Origin: CAWDPQ01 sp963804245 | GTDB lineage: Bacteria > Acidobacteriota > Vicinamibacteria > Vicinamibacterales > 2-12-FULL-66-21 | Reading direction: 5' to 3' | NCBI GenBank assembly: GCA_963804245.1 | Contig: CAWDPQ010000009.1 | Span: 496,001 to 560,000 of the forward strand | Length of the DNA stretch: 64,000 nucleotides | Part shown: positions 41,920 through 52,990 of the stretch, piece after piece | How the letters are laid out: each line of letters starts with the position of its first letter | Position numbering within the stretch: position 1 is the first letter of the stretch | The notes under the pieces: model-generated | What the model was told of the DNA's origin: nothing | The model's database searches: none | What the model saw: only the letters and a program-made list of their open reading frames with translations | Program-made: the position numbers and the translations under genes

Positions 41920-43570
41920 CTAATGCAGACGATACAGCGTGATCTCGTTTCGGCCGACGGCGAGACGTTCGAGGAACGGGCTCGCGTCGATCATTCGCTT
42001 CATTTCGGGCGCGTCGCGGCGGAATCGAAGCGGGTGCACCATGACGTGGGTGACGCCAGCGCGGCGCATCGCCTGAATGGCGTGCTCGCGCGGGAAGAAC
42101 CAGAACGTCTCGGCGTACTCGCGGTACGACTGCGGTATGAAGCCGCTGTAGCCGTTCATGAGCGGCCGCCAGTGAGCGGTCGAGTTGAGCACGTACTCCG
42201 CGTTCTCGAAAATGCCTTGCGGCGGGTAGAACGGTTGTTCGACCAGGACGACCCGTCCAGGCTCTCTCGCGAGGATCGAATAGAGATTGGGAATCCCGTC
42301 GAACCGGCTGTAGTGGAACGGCGCTCTGATGGCTTCGACATTGACCAAGGCGATGAGCGCGATCGTGGCGGCAGTGGCGTGGCGGCCGAAGACGCCCGAG
42401 GATCGCAACAGCGCCGCGCCCATCCCCGCCAGGAGTGCGAGAGCCAGCAGAAACAGATTGCCGAACCGCGCCGCCGCTCGAATCGAGCTCAACGGAGGGA
42501 AGATCGCGTAGAGCCAGCCGTACACCGGCGTGTGCGTGCCGAGGGACAACACCATCCCGACACCGCCAATGGCGATCAGCATGGGGGTGCGTCGCCGGGT
42601 CGTGCCGGCACCCGCGGTTCGATCGCGCCATGCGAGGATCACCGCGGCGAGCGAGAGTGCCAGGACCGTGACGCCGGGAAAAAACGCGTCCACGTCGTTC
42701 TGGAAGAGCGGCGCGCTCCACGTGGAATAGTGCAGCCGTCCGGCGGCTGCCAGATATCCCTTGAGCGTGGCGCTGTACTCGCCCACATTCTCCAGGCTGC
42801 GCACGAGACCCTGCTCGCGCGCCACACGCTGATAGGGCAGAGACAAAGGTAGTACGGCCGCGGTGGTCAGCGCTGCTGCCAGGGCGAAACGCGGGAGCAC
42901 GGCCAGTGGCTCTCGTATCCACTCGGCTGGACGCGAGAGTAGGGCCACCGCGATCATGACCGTGGCGAAGATCAGGAAGTGGCCGGATGTATAGGCCATG
43001 GCCGTCATCCACAGGGCCAGCCACAACGCATCCCGCGTACGCCGGTAGAGGAGCAGCCGATCGGTGGCGAGAAGCGCCAGCGGCAGACCGTAGGCATGGA
43101 GCGCCTGCACGTGAGCCAGGCGTACGAGCAGGTGCGTGTTGAACGCAAAGGCCGACGCGGCCACGAAGGCGGCAACCGTGTCTCCGGTCCATTGCTTGAC
43201 CACGGCGAAGGCGGCAAGCGCGGTCAAGGCGAATCCGGCGATGACGAGCAGATTGTGAACGAGCACCGGAGAGCCGCCGAGCCAGCGGACGGGTGCGGAC
43301 ATCAGTGCCGGCACGATCAGGGGCTCGGAGTAGGCGAGCGTGTCATGCGCCGGATAGAAGATGTTGTCCTTGAAACAGGTGCAGCGGATCGCGCGGCAGC
43401 TGGTGCTGCACCCATGCGAGGATCCACTCGTTCAGCATCACGTCGCCGTTGTCATGTCGGGACAGGATGTGCGGCGCGGTGGCCAGCGGCCAGGTGTGCA
43501 CGACGGCCAACAGCGCGCAGACGAAGGACGCCGCGGCCCAGGGGGACTGCCACCAACGCGGCGTGCTCAT
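41920..43570 (-). CDS. Multi-pass membrane protein, GT-C glycosyltransferase-like (one apparent frame break)
   Basis: ATG at 43568-43570 (a GTG at 43588 is alternative). The first frame gives 'AAASFVCALLAVVHTWPLAT' and 'NGDVMLNEWILAWVQHQLPR' and stops at 43343. From about 43375 the next frame continues 'FKDNIFYPAHDTLAYSEPLI' through about ten hydrophobic helices to 41920. A run of three T (CTGTTTCAAGG) looks like a one-base insertion. Joined, about 550 residues. The N-terminal loop with D/E residues between the first two helices is like GT-C enzymes that use lipid-linked sugars. Substrate unknown. Confidence 0.75.
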
Positions 43571-43755
43571 GCGCGGCCTGCCACGCACATCGGAAGAGTG
43601 CTGGAAATGACGTCCTGTCTGTGGTTTGTGGCTGATCCCGCGGCCATGTCAGCGATTGCTCACCACTTCTCAGCCCCTCCACATGACAGTCGCGCGCGCG
43701 GCTGCAAGAGTATCAGGAGACAGAGCCGCAGCCGATAGAACGAACTCGAGGACCC

Positions 43756-46700
43756 ATGGAATTCCTGGTGCCTTTGCTCCTGGCGCTCGCCCTGCCATTC
43801 GTGCTGCCGATCGCGTCGTGGGTGTCGGCGCGGCGGACGCGGGCACGAGTGGCGGCGCTCGAGAGTGTGGTGGCGGACCAGACCGCCGCGCTCGAGCGTC
43901 TCTCGGCGCGGCTGCTGGAGCTCGGCCGCGAGATCGACCAGACCGCGACGTCGGCGGCGCCTCGACCGGCGCCAGCAACGCCACTCGTTGTGAAACCGCC
44001 GGTTGTCACTCCACCGGCTGTGAAGCCGCCGATTGTGAAGCCGCCGGTTGTGACTCCGCCGGCGGTCACGCCGCCGCCGGTGGCGCCGCCCGTCCCCTCG
44101 ACACCGGTTGCACCGGCGCCGGTCGTGAAGCCACCGATCGTCACGCCTCCGATTGCGACACCTGCGGCCGCGGCACCTCCACCACCGCCGAGGCCACCGG
44201 CCACGCCGCCTCGGCCCCCCGCCCGCCCGCCGGCCGCGCCATCAGGGCCTGCCTTCGACTGGGAGAGCCTGGTCGGCGTCAAGCTGTTTTCCGCGATCGC
44301 CGGCATCGCGCTCGTGCTCGCGGCCGTGTTCTTCCTGCGCTACTCGGTGCAGCAGGGCTGGCTGCAGCCGCCCGTGCGCGTGCTCATTGGCATCCTGGTC
44401 GCGATCTCGCTGCTGGTGCTCTGCGAGCTGAAAGCGGCGAGGAAATATCCGGCCACGGCAAATGCGCTCGACGCCGCGGCGATTGCCATTCTCTTTGCGA
44501 CGTTCTTCGCCGCGCACGCGCTCTGGAATCTGATCCCGGCTGCCGCCACGTTCGGTCTGCTGGCGATCGTGACCGCGCTGGCCGTCCTGCTCTCCGTCAG
44601 ACGGGAGTCGTTGTTCATCGCAGGTACTCGGCCTGCTCGGCGGCTTTGCCACGCCGGCGCTCCTGTCGACGGGAGAGAACCGGCCGGTTCCGCTGTTCGC
44701 GTATCTCCTCCTCTTGAACGTGGGCCTCGCGTGGGTTGCGTATCGACAGACATGGCCTGTGCTCACCGTGCTCACGCTCATCCTGACGACGATCTATCAG
44801 TGGGGCTGGGTCTTCAAGTTCCTGTCGCAATCAGAGCTGTCTCTGGCCATGGGAATCTTCCTCCTCTTCCCAGTAGTGAGCCTCGCCGGCTTGATGCTGT
44901 CGCGACGCTCCGCGGACAGGCGACCGATCGGCTGAGAACGCCACGTTCGAATGGACGGCGATGGCTTCGGCCGCGTTACCGGTGCTCTTTGCCGCCTATC
45001 TGGCCACGGTACCCGCCTATAGCGCGCGTGCGGGTCTGCTGTTCGGGTTCCTGTTGCTGGTTGACGTGGGGCTCTTCGCGATCACCGTCGCGCGCCGCCA
45101 CATGACATTGCACGCCATCGGAGCCCTGGGCACACTCGTCGTCATGGCGGTCTGGATGTCGTCCGCCTATACGTCGAGCGTTCGCCACATCGTCCTCGGC
45201 TTCACGTCGGCGTTCGTCGCGTTCTTCCTTGCCGCGCCAACGGTTGCCAGGTGGTTCTCGAGGTCGCTCTCGGCTCCGGCTGCGCATGCCGCGTATGCCG
45301 CGCCCCTGCTGTTGTTCGTTGCGCCAACCCTCGCCAGCATCGAGCCTGCGTTCGCAGAGCCATGGCCGCTCTTTCTCCCGCTTCTCGGGCTGCTGTTGGC
45401 GTGCGCCTGCCGTGCCGTCGCGACTACGGACGGGTTCTACTTTTTCGTGGCGGTGTTCTTCGCGGTGGGCGCCGAAGCCGTGTGGTCCACCGCTCACCTC
45501 ACGATCGCCCGCCTGCCGACAGCGGTCGCGCTCTACGCGATGTTCGGCCTGACGACGGCGGTCGTGCCCATGGTGGCGCGGAGAGTCGGGCGCGGCGCTG
45601 CGGCCGGACTGGGCCGCCGGCGCGATGCTGATTGTGAGCCTCGGGTTGCTGCTCTACCTCGCATCGGGCGACGTCGCGCCTGAGGCGCTGTGGGCGCTGG
45701 CGCTGTTGCTGGCGATTCTGAACGCCGGTGTCTTCATCGAAAGCGCTTCGGCGCGAATGCCCGTCGTCGCCTTCGTCGGAACCGTTTTCTCCTGGCTGAT
45801 TCTGGCTATCTGGTCGGTCCGGGGAGCCGGTGCAGTAGGCGTGCTGCCGTCACTTGCCGTAATTACCGGATTCACGCTCGTGACGCTTGCGGGCTATGCG
45901 TGGGCACACCTGAGGCTGCGCAGGCAAGACGCTGTACCCGCCGGCGGATTCAACAACGGCCTGTTCCTCTCGCTCATGGGCCACTTGTTCCTCCTGTTCG
46001 TGGCTGTCAACCGCGACTGGTCGGTCCCGCCGTGGCCACTCTTCGCCACGCTGGCTGTCGTGACTCTCGCGACGAGCGCAACCGCCCTCGTCACCCGAAA
46101 GATGACCGTGCACGCGGCGGGCACCGTGGCAGCCGCCGTGATCGTGTTGGGTTGGGCGATGGCGGCCGCTGCGCCACCGTGGATGAATGTCGCCATCGGC
46201 GCGTCGGCGGTTGTCTCGGCGTTTGCGCTGGTCTGGATTGAGCTCGTACGCCGGGTCGACACGGGCCCACCGTCGGCCATTGCTGCGGCCGTCGCCCTGT
46301 TCGTCTCGGAGCTGACGGTCATCGTGGTGACCGGCAGCCGTGTACCGCCCCCGTTTCCGATCATCCTCGCGGCTCACGTGCGTGAACCTGTCCGTGCTGC
46401 TGGCGCTCAGTTGGAGCCGGCGTTGGAAGCGGGTGCCATTCTGTGCGGTGCTGATGGGTGGGTTCGCGCTGTTTGGCTGGCACGAGCAGCACCGAACGAG
46501 CTGGAAAGAGCTGCTCACGCTTTCGGCGGCGTTGTATTTCATTTTCACGGCTTATCCCCTGGCGGTGGGTTCGCAGGTTCGTCGCGATCGCGAGCCGTGG
46601 CTGACGGCGCTTCTCGCGGCCGGCATCACATTTTTTGCCGCACGTTCCGCGTTTGCGGCCGGCGATCTCAACTGGATGATTGGCGTGCTGCCTGTCGTCC

Positions 46701-47500
46701 AGGGTCTCGTGACCGCGGTACCGCTCGGTGGACTCCTGCGGCTCGAGCCTCCCGGCGCGCGCGATCTTGGACGCCTGGCCACCGTCGCCGGCGCCGCGCT
46801 CGCGTTTGCCACCGTGGCGATTCCGCTACAGCTCGATCAGCAGTGGGTCACGATCGGCTGGGCGCTGGAAGGAGCCGCGCTCGCCTGGATCTACACGCGA
46901 ATCCCGCATCGCGGTCTGCTCCTGGCGTCAGTCGCGTTGTTTGGCGTGGTGTTCGCGCGCCTGGCGCTCAATCCCGGCATTTTCGAATACGAGCCGCGCG
47001 GCGCCACTCGCATTTTCAACTGGTATCTCTACACGTACGTCGTAACCGCGGTGTCGTTCTTCGTCGCCGCCCGTTGGTTTGCGAAAACCGACGACACCAT
47101 CGTGACAGGACTGCCGCGGATGTCGCACCTCCTCCCGGGCGCGGCGGTGGTCCTTCTCTTCCTGGTCCTCAACATCGAGATTGCGGATTACTACGCCACC
47201 GGCCCGGAGATCAGTTTCCGTTTCGGCGCCACCCTCTCGCAGGACCTCACCTACACAATCGGTTGGCTGGCGTTCGGGATGTTGTTGCTCGCGGCAGGGA
47301 TATACGCGCGCGTCAAAGTGGCGCGAGTCACTGCGGTCCTGCTCATCGCCGTCACGACCTTCAAGTGTTTTCTGTACGATTTGGCGTCGTTGGAAGGACT
47401 GTACCGCGTGGCTTCATTCGTTGGCCTCGCCTTTTCACTCGCGCTCGTCTCGCTCGCCCTTCAGAAATACGTCCTCGCGAAGCCCAAGGAAGCGGCGTGA
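43756..47500 (+). CDS. DUF2339 large membrane protein (four apparent frame breaks)
   Basis: ATG at 43756. One TM helix, a coiled segment ('RVAALESVVADQTAALERL') and a long Pro/Val linker with KPPVVTPP-type repeats precede 'FDWESLVGVKLFSAIAGIAL', the DUF2339 start. About 25-30 hydrophobic helices follow in five successive frames joined near 44622, 44920, 45595 and 46382; the last runs to TGA at 47498-47500 ('YVLAKPKEAA'). Corrected length is about 1,245 residues, normal for the family. DUF2339 proteins are inner-membrane proteins of unknown function, often beside DUF3999 as here. Four breaks in 3.7 kb is the highest density in the window. Confidence 0.8.
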
Positions 47501-49649
47501 GTCGCATTCACGTCACTCCGCGCCGCCGCGCGCTGCCAACCCTACGTTCTCGGGTTCCTCGTAGCGGCGGCGACGCTGGCCGCCCAGCAGCCGGCGGGTC
47601 CGTTCCGCGTGGAGCGGCCGATCGTGACGACGGGCGTGGGCCCGCAGCGACTGACGATTGATGTGCCGCTCCTGACCCGCGCGCAGCCAGTGTCGCGCGT
47701 CTACCCAATCGGTCAAGGTGAATGGCGGGCCGAGGGCGGTCTGGCCGATCTGCGGATCTTCGATACGCAGGGACGCGAGGTGCCGTACGTGCTGACGCAC
47801 GCGGCGCGAGTGCCGGAATGGGCGAGGGCCACGGTCTTGCCGCAGGCCGTGACCAAGACCACGAGCGGCTTCGAAGCCGACCTCGGTGCCGTCCGCAATG
47901 TAGACATGGTTCGTGTCGACGGTCTCCCGCCCTCGTTTCTGAAGCGCGTGCAGCTCGAGGGGAGCGGCGATCGTCAGCGCTGGACCTTGCTCGCCGGCGA
48001 GGGCACGTTGTTCGATTTGCCTCAGGAAGGACTGCAGCAGCTCACCCTTCCGTTCGCCACCGGTGCGTTTCGTTACCTCCGCGCCACGTGGGACGACGCC
48101 AACAGCGGACGCCTGCCACTCCCATCGTCGGTGTCCGCCCGCATCGCGCTTGAACCAGGCATCGGGCGACGAGCGCTCGCCGCCGCGGCCCCTTTTGAGC
48201 GACGGCCGAGCGAGCCGGGACAAAGCAGGTACCGAATCAGACTGCCGGCGGCGGGGCTTCCAGTGGTTGCCGTCAGGCTCGACGTCGGACCTGGCCACGT
48301 GTTTCGGACAGCATCCATCAGCGAGGCGCGGTTCGCCAACGCACATGCCGCACCTATGGTGCTCGGGCGGGAGAGGCTGGCGCGCATCGAGCGCGACGGA
48401 GTAACCGCCGCCGCCTTGCGCATTCGAATCACGCAGCCGCACGAAACCGATCTCGACCTGGTCATCGACGACGGTAACAATCCTCCGCTGGACTTGAAGG
48501 GGGTTCAGCTGGAGCTGGCCGAGCTCCCGTGGATCTATTTCGAAGCGCCCGCGGGACCATTGCTGGCCCGCTACGGCCGTGGGCCTGGTGCGAAGGCGCC
48601 CGATTACGATCTCGAAGTCGTCAAAGCCGGTCTGAAACTGAGGAACCGTTCCCGAAGCGCGATGGGGCGAAGCCGTCGACGTTTCGACGTCCGCATCGGC
48701 GGCCGCTCCGCGATTGCCGGACACCGGTGCGCCGATTGATGCGAGTGGGTTTCGCTACCGCCGCGCCATTTCGGCTCTGCCCGGAACGCTGGCGGCGCTC
48801 TCCCTCGACGCCGCCGTACCTGCCCACAGCCGCGGATCCGCCGCCGCCTTTGCCGACGTTCGAATACAGGACCTGTCGGGCAGACAGGTGCCGTACCTCC
48901 TCGAGCGTCGCGACGAACCGCTGACCGTGCCGTTGTCGCTGCAACCGACCACGTCCAAGCTCGCCGCTCTTCGATCGGAGCCTGGCCACAATCGCAGCCT
49001 CTACCAGGCCAAGCTGCCCTATGCCGGGTTGCCGTCGCCGCGGCTGGTGCTGGAAACATCAGAGCGTGTTTTCGAGCGCAGCGTCCAAGTCGTCGTGGAG
49101 CGTCCGCCAGACCGTCTGCACCGGGAGCCGTGGCTCGACGTGGCTGCCGGCGCCGAGTGGCGGCACGCGTCGCAGGAGATGCCTGCGCCGGCCTTGGTGA
49201 TGCCGTTGACGATCGTCGACGCGCCGGCGCTCCTCGTCGTAATCGATGAGGGGGACAACCGCCCTCTAGCCGTTACCCGCGCCCAATTGCTGCTGCCGTC
49301 CTGGCGCGTCCGCTTCTTCAGTCCACCGGCGCAGACCGCCGGTGAAGCGCCCGGCGGCGCTGCTGCCGGATCCCCTCAGCCGCTGTCACTGCTCTACGGC
49401 CACGATCAGATGCCGCCGCCCCGCTACGATCTGGGGCTGCTGGCATCGGCGGTGATGGGCGCAGAGGCACGCGAGGTGGAAGTCGCGCCAGAATCAGGTT
49501 CTGCGATTCCAGCGGCGCCGGTGCTGGTGACGCCGCGGATGTTCTGGATCGGTCTCGGCCTGGCGGTGCTGGTACTGTTGGCCGTTATCGCGAAGCTTGT
49601 GGTTGGCTCTTCTGCAGATCCTTCGCCACCTCCGCCACCCTCGCCATGA
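47497..49649 (+). CDS. DUF3999-type secreted protein with two similar halves (two apparent frame breaks)
   Basis: GTG at 47497 overlaps the DUF2339 stop (GTGA). A signal peptide ('YVLGFLVAAATLAAQQ') appears only after a frame shift near 47545. The main frame from about 47550 holds the first beta-rich half, including 'LADLRIFDTQGREVPYVLT'. After about 48660 the neighbouring frame holds a second half with a parallel motif, 'FADVRIQDLSGRQVPYLLE', and a C-terminal TM helix ('FWIGLGLAVLVLLAVIAKLV'). Corrected length about 717 residues. The partner of DUF2339; probably periplasmic and membrane-anchored. Confidence 0.75.
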
Positions 49650-50952
49650 CGCGCAGGAGATTGCCGCTCCAGATCTGTGCGATTTGCTGCTCGGTGTAGC
49701 CGCGGCGTACGAGCTCAACGGTGACGTTGAGACTCTCGCTGGCGTCGTTCCAACCCTCGATGCCGCCGCCACCGTCGAAATCCGACGAGATGCCGACGTG
49801 ATCGATGCCGGTCTTCTTGACAGCGTAGTCGATGTGGTCTACGAAATCCTTGACGGTCGCGCGCGGTGGAACTGGGAACGTCGCGTCCACTTCGGCCAGA
49901 CGCTTCTGGTAGTCGACGCGTTTGTCGGCGCTCAATTGGTTCAGAGCTGCACCGCGTCCTCGCCCACGTCCGCTGCCTCCTGTTCCGCCACTGCCTCCTG
50001 AGCGCCCGCCCCGGCCCGTCGTCGGCAGCCCGAATTCTTCATTGAGCTTTCGCAGCGCTTCGCGACGTTCGGCTGATGCTGGTGGCGCCTGCTTGATGAA
50101 ATCGCTCACGGCGACAATCTGGATCACCCCACCGTTCTTCTTGAGCGCCTCAAGCTGTTCATCGTCCATGTTCCGACTGTGGTTACAGAGTGCGCGTACG
50201 GCAGAGTGTGAGGCAATGACCGGCGCCTTCGTCAGCGCCAGAACCTGCAGATTGGCCTCTTTTGACGGGTGAGAGAGATCGAGCATGATGCCCAGCCGGT
50301 TGGCCTCGGCGACGACCTGTTTGCCGAGCGGACTCAAGCCATTGTGCAGCCACGTATTGGTGGCTTCGCCGTTGTGCGAATCCGCCAGCTGGTTGTGACC
50401 GTTGTGCGCCAGCGAGAGGTAGCGGCCGCCGCGATCGTGGAACTCCTTCACCCGGCTGATGTCGGTGCCGATCGCGTATCCGTTCTCGATGCCGATGAGC
50501 GCCACCTTCCTGCCCGCGGCATTGATGCGCCGTACGTCCCCGGCAGTCAGCGCCAGCTCGATCTGACCCTGCGCGAGAGACTTGGTCAGTCGGTGGATCG
50601 CTTCGAACTTTTCCACCGCTGCCGCGTAGGCGGCGTCGAATCCCTCTGGCGTCAAGTCTCCCTGTCCGACGTAGACGACGAAGAAGGACGCGTCGAGCCC
50701 GCCCTTTTTCATCTTCGGCAGGTTGACCTGCGTGTCCAGATCCTGTGTGTAGTTGAGCGACCACGAGAAATTGCGAGGGTCGATATCGTCATGGGTGTCG
50801 AGGGCGATGATCCGATCGTGAATGACCCGTGCAGTCTTCAAGAGGGCCGCATCGTTCGAGTGGCTGGCCGGTGGGAGACGCTGTGCCGTCGCGACCGCGA
50901 CGATGATCGGCAGTGCCAACGCGGCAGCCGCCGCTTGCATAGGCGTGTTCAT
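49585..50952 (-). CDS. Membrane dipeptidase (M19 family)
   Basis: 455 residues from ATG 50952, with GGAGG six bases upstream (a second ATG at 50958 is too close to it). Signal peptide 'AAAAALALPIIVAVATAQ'. Zinc ligands of the renal-dipeptidase family: His/Asp in 'IALDTHDDID' (HxD is modified to 'THDDID'), Glu in 'IGIENGYAIG', His in 'LDLSHPS' and 'ASHSAVRALCNHSRN'; 'ISSDFDGGGG' is also typical. A Gly/Ser/Arg-rich insertion occurs near residue 335. It hydrolyses dipeptides, including D-residue substrates. It overlaps the convergent DUF3999 gene by 65 bp. Confidence 0.9.
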   Translation of the reverse strand: MNTPMQAAAAALALPIIVAVATAQRLPPASHSNDAALLKTARVIHDRIIALDTHDDIDPRNFSWSLNYTQDLDTQVNLPKMKKGGLDASFFVVYVGQGDLTPEGFDAAYAAAVEKFEAIHRLTKSLAQGQIELALTAGDVRRINAAGRKVALIGIENGYAIGTDISRVKEFHDRGGRYLSLAHNGHNQLADSHNGEATNTWLHNGLSPLGKQVVAEANRLGIMLDLSHPSKEANLQVLALTKAPVIASHSAVRALCNHSRNMDDEQLEALKKNGGVIQIVAVSDFIKQAPPASAERREALRKLNEEFGLPTTGRGGRSGGSGGTGGSGRGRGRGAALNQLSADKRVDYQKRLAEVDATFPVPPRATVKDFVDHIDYAVKKTGIDHVGISSDFDGGGGIEGWNDASESLNVTVELVRRGYTEQQIAQIWSGNLLRVMARVAEVAKDLQKSQPQASR

Positions 50953-51048
50953 CAACATCCTCCCCAAGATAATGGATGATAGCGCAGCGACTGCGCTCGT
51001 CTGATAATCTGCCGAGCGCGTGAGCAGTCGGTTCAGGAGGGACGGGCC

Positions 51049-51933
51049 GTGACACCAGTATTTCTCGCCGCGTCGGCGCTGGCCGCTGTCGTCAGCGCCG
51101 GGCAGACGCCTTCGCCAGGATCGACGGCAGCGATCCCGCCGGCTCTCGCGGCGATGGCGGAAGCCGAGCGTGAGTTTGCGGCAGCCGCTCGCGTCAAAGG
51201 TGTCCGTGATGCTTTCCTGGAGTACTTCGCAGACGATGCGATGTTCGAACCGGGGAGAGGCAGGGCAAAAGATCAGCTGCTCAAGCAGAAGCCGCAACCC
51301 TTCAGCGAGCGCGAGCTCGTGTGGGAGCCGAGAACCGGCGACGTGGCCGCGAGCGGAGAGCTTGGCTGGTTGACGGGACCCGGGACGTTCATCAACCACG
51401 CGTCGGGGGATAAAACGCCACGCCACACGAACTATCTCTCGGTCTGGCGGAAGGATCCCGACGGGCGATGGCGCGTGTTCATCGATCTTGGAACGAATCT
51501 CAAGGCGCCGGCGACATTTGCGCCGGGATTCACGCGATTCATGTTCGCCGACCGCTATACCGGGAAGGAGTCGAAAACGGCGGCCGGCGATCGTTTGAGC
51601 GCGGCGGACCGCGAGCTGAACGAGCGGCTGGCTTCAGCCGGGGCGCCAGCGGCGTATGCGGAAGTTCTCGCCCCGAATGCCCGTCTCCACCGCGACGGCG
51701 TTGGCGCACTGACCGAAGCGACGGCTGGTCGAAATTGGCTCACCGAGAATGCGGGCGGCATGACGGCGCAGGCCACGACGGCCGAATCAGCGGCATCGGG
51801 CGATCTCGGCTACAGCTACGGCAAGTATCAGCTTCGATCCGCTGAGAAACCTGGCGCCTACCTCCGGATCTGGACCCGCGATGCGCAAGGGCGCTGGCGC
51901 ATCGTCGCCGAGGTGTTGTCGCCGCCACGATGA
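51049..51933 (+). CDS. Secreted protein with two NTF2-like (DUF4440/SnoaL) domains
   Basis: 294 residues, GTG start at 51049. Signal peptide 'VFLAASALAAVVSAGQ'. Two repeats of a cone-shaped NTF2-like domain: 'MAEAEREFAAAARVKGVRDA...WRVFIDLG' and 'LSAADRELNERLASAGAPAA...GRWRIVAEVL'. Each ends in the family's 'G.WR' strand. Such domains can be enzymes or ligand binders; catalytic residues are not evident. It starts a four-gene plus-strand run ending at 54491, with an ATGA overlap to the next gene. Divergent from the dipeptidase. Confidence 0.8.
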   Translation: MTPVFLAASALAAVVSAGQTPSPGSTAAIPPALAAMAEAEREFAAAARVKGVRDAFLEYFADDAMFEPGRGRAKDQLLKQKPQPFSERELVWEPRTGDVAASGELGWLTGPGTFINHASGDKTPRHTNYLSVWRKDPDGRWRVFIDLGTNLKAPATFAPGFTRFMFADRYTGKESKTAAGDRLSAADRELNERLASAGAPAAYAEVLAPNARLHRDGVGALTEATAGRNWLTENAGGMTAQATTAESAASGDLGYSYGKYQLRSAEKPGAYLRIWTRDAQGRWRIVAEVLSPPR

Positions 51934-52445
51934 CTACCGACCTGTCGCAATTCGTCGAACGGCTGCGCGCGTCGGGATTCCGCGAGATTGCCGGAACGCG
52001 AATCGCTGCCCGCATTCCGGTCGCCGAGTCACTGCTGAACGACTTCATCGCCCGGTTCCTGCCGGAATCAGGCGCCATCCGGCAGTTGACGTTGCACCCG
52101 CAGCCCAGCGATCGCGTTGCCTTGCGCGTCAAGCTCGCGCGCCCGGAGGTGCTTCCGCCCATCACCGCGACACTTGCGATCGAACGGCAACCGGAACTTC
52201 CGTACAAGCCAACGCTGGCCCTGAGACTCAGCGGCCTTCCGAGCCTTCTGGTCCTGGCCGGTCCGTCGATCCTGGGATCCATGTTGCCGGCAGGGATGCG
52301 TCTGGAGGGCACCTTGCTGACGATCGATCTCGAGACGCTCCTCACAACACACGGTCAGGCCGAGCTGCTCGGGCACCTCGACCGGCTCCGCGTCAATTCC
52401 GAATCGGGCCGCCTCGTACTGGAAGTCGACGCAAAAGTCGATTGA
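51930..52445 (+). CDS. Hypothetical protein, amphipathic beta-rich
   Basis: 171 residues, ATG overlapping the preceding stop by 4 bases (ATGA), so translationally coupled. No signal peptide. It has an N-terminal helical part ('DLSQFVERLRASGFREIAGT'), then alternating strands ('LTLHPQPSDRVALRVKLARP', 'GLPSLLVLAGPSILGSML', 'RLEGTLLTIDLETLLTTHG') reminiscent of lipid-binding barrels. Family not recognised. Confidence 0.65.
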   Translation: MTTDLSQFVERLRASGFREIAGTRIAARIPVAESLLNDFIARFLPESGAIRQLTLHPQPSDRVALRVKLARPEVLPPITATLAIERQPELPYKPTLALRLSGLPSLLVLAGPSILGSMLPAGMRLEGTLLTIDLETLLTTHGQAELLGHLDRLRVNSESGRLVLEVDAKVD

Positions 52446-52459
52446 GTGTGAAATAAGGC

Positions 52460-52990
52460 GTGGTTTCAGCCGACGACGGTGTCTCGGTCGCCGATCGCCT
52501 CGAAGACTCTCTCGATCCTGCCTGGATCGAAATGCAGCGACTCATCGGATGGATTCTCTGCGCGGTGCTGACGCCGCTCCTCCTCACGGGTTTGATCGTC
52601 GCCTGGTTCACCCGGTCCTTGTCCCTGGATATCAAGGCGCTCCTCGGCGTGCTGTGGCTGGCGGCGGTGATTCTGCTGGCCTGGGCCGCGCAGAAGTGGC
52701 CGGCGATCGAGTACCGCTACTTCCGTTACGTCCTCGACGCCGATGGCATCGAGATTCGCTGTGGCGTCGTGTGGCGCAAGCTGATTCGGGTTCCGCGATC
52801 GCGCGTACAGCACATCGATGTCGACCAGGGGCCGCTCGAACGCCGTCACGGTCTCGCCAGCTTGTCGATCCATACGGCCGGGACAGAATTCGCTCAGGTT
52901 CTTCTGCCCGGCCTGCGCTATGCGCGCGCCATCGAGATTCGTGACCGCCTCCTGCCTGGTCGCGAGCAGGACGCAGACGATGGGACCTGA
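52460..52990 (+). CDS. bPH2-domain membrane protein (YdbS-like)
   Basis: 176 residues, GTG start. Two TM helices ('LIGWILCAVLTPLLLTGLI' and 'ALLGVLWLAAVILLAWAAQ') precede one bacterial PH-like domain with the tell-tale strand 'VPRSRVQHIDVDQGPLERRH' and 'LASLSIHTAG'. In Bacillus, YdbS and YdbT are a paired system with unknown or antimicrobial-tolerance roles. The next gene begins inside this one's last codons. Confidence 0.88.
   Translation: MVSADDGVSVADRLEDSLDPAWIEMQRLIGWILCAVLTPLLLTGLIVAWFTRSLSLDIKALLGVLWLAAVILLAWAAQKWPAIEYRYFRYVLDADGIEIRCGVVWRKLIRVPRSRVQHIDVDQGPLERRHGLASLSIHTAGTEFAQVLLPGLRYARAIEIRDRLLPGREQDADDGT

Noticed and set aside
41807..43192. 461-codon minus-strand frame overlapping the GT-C-like gene
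   Set aside because: Same strand but another frame, Arg/Pro-rich; the neighbouring frame has proper hydrophobic helices.
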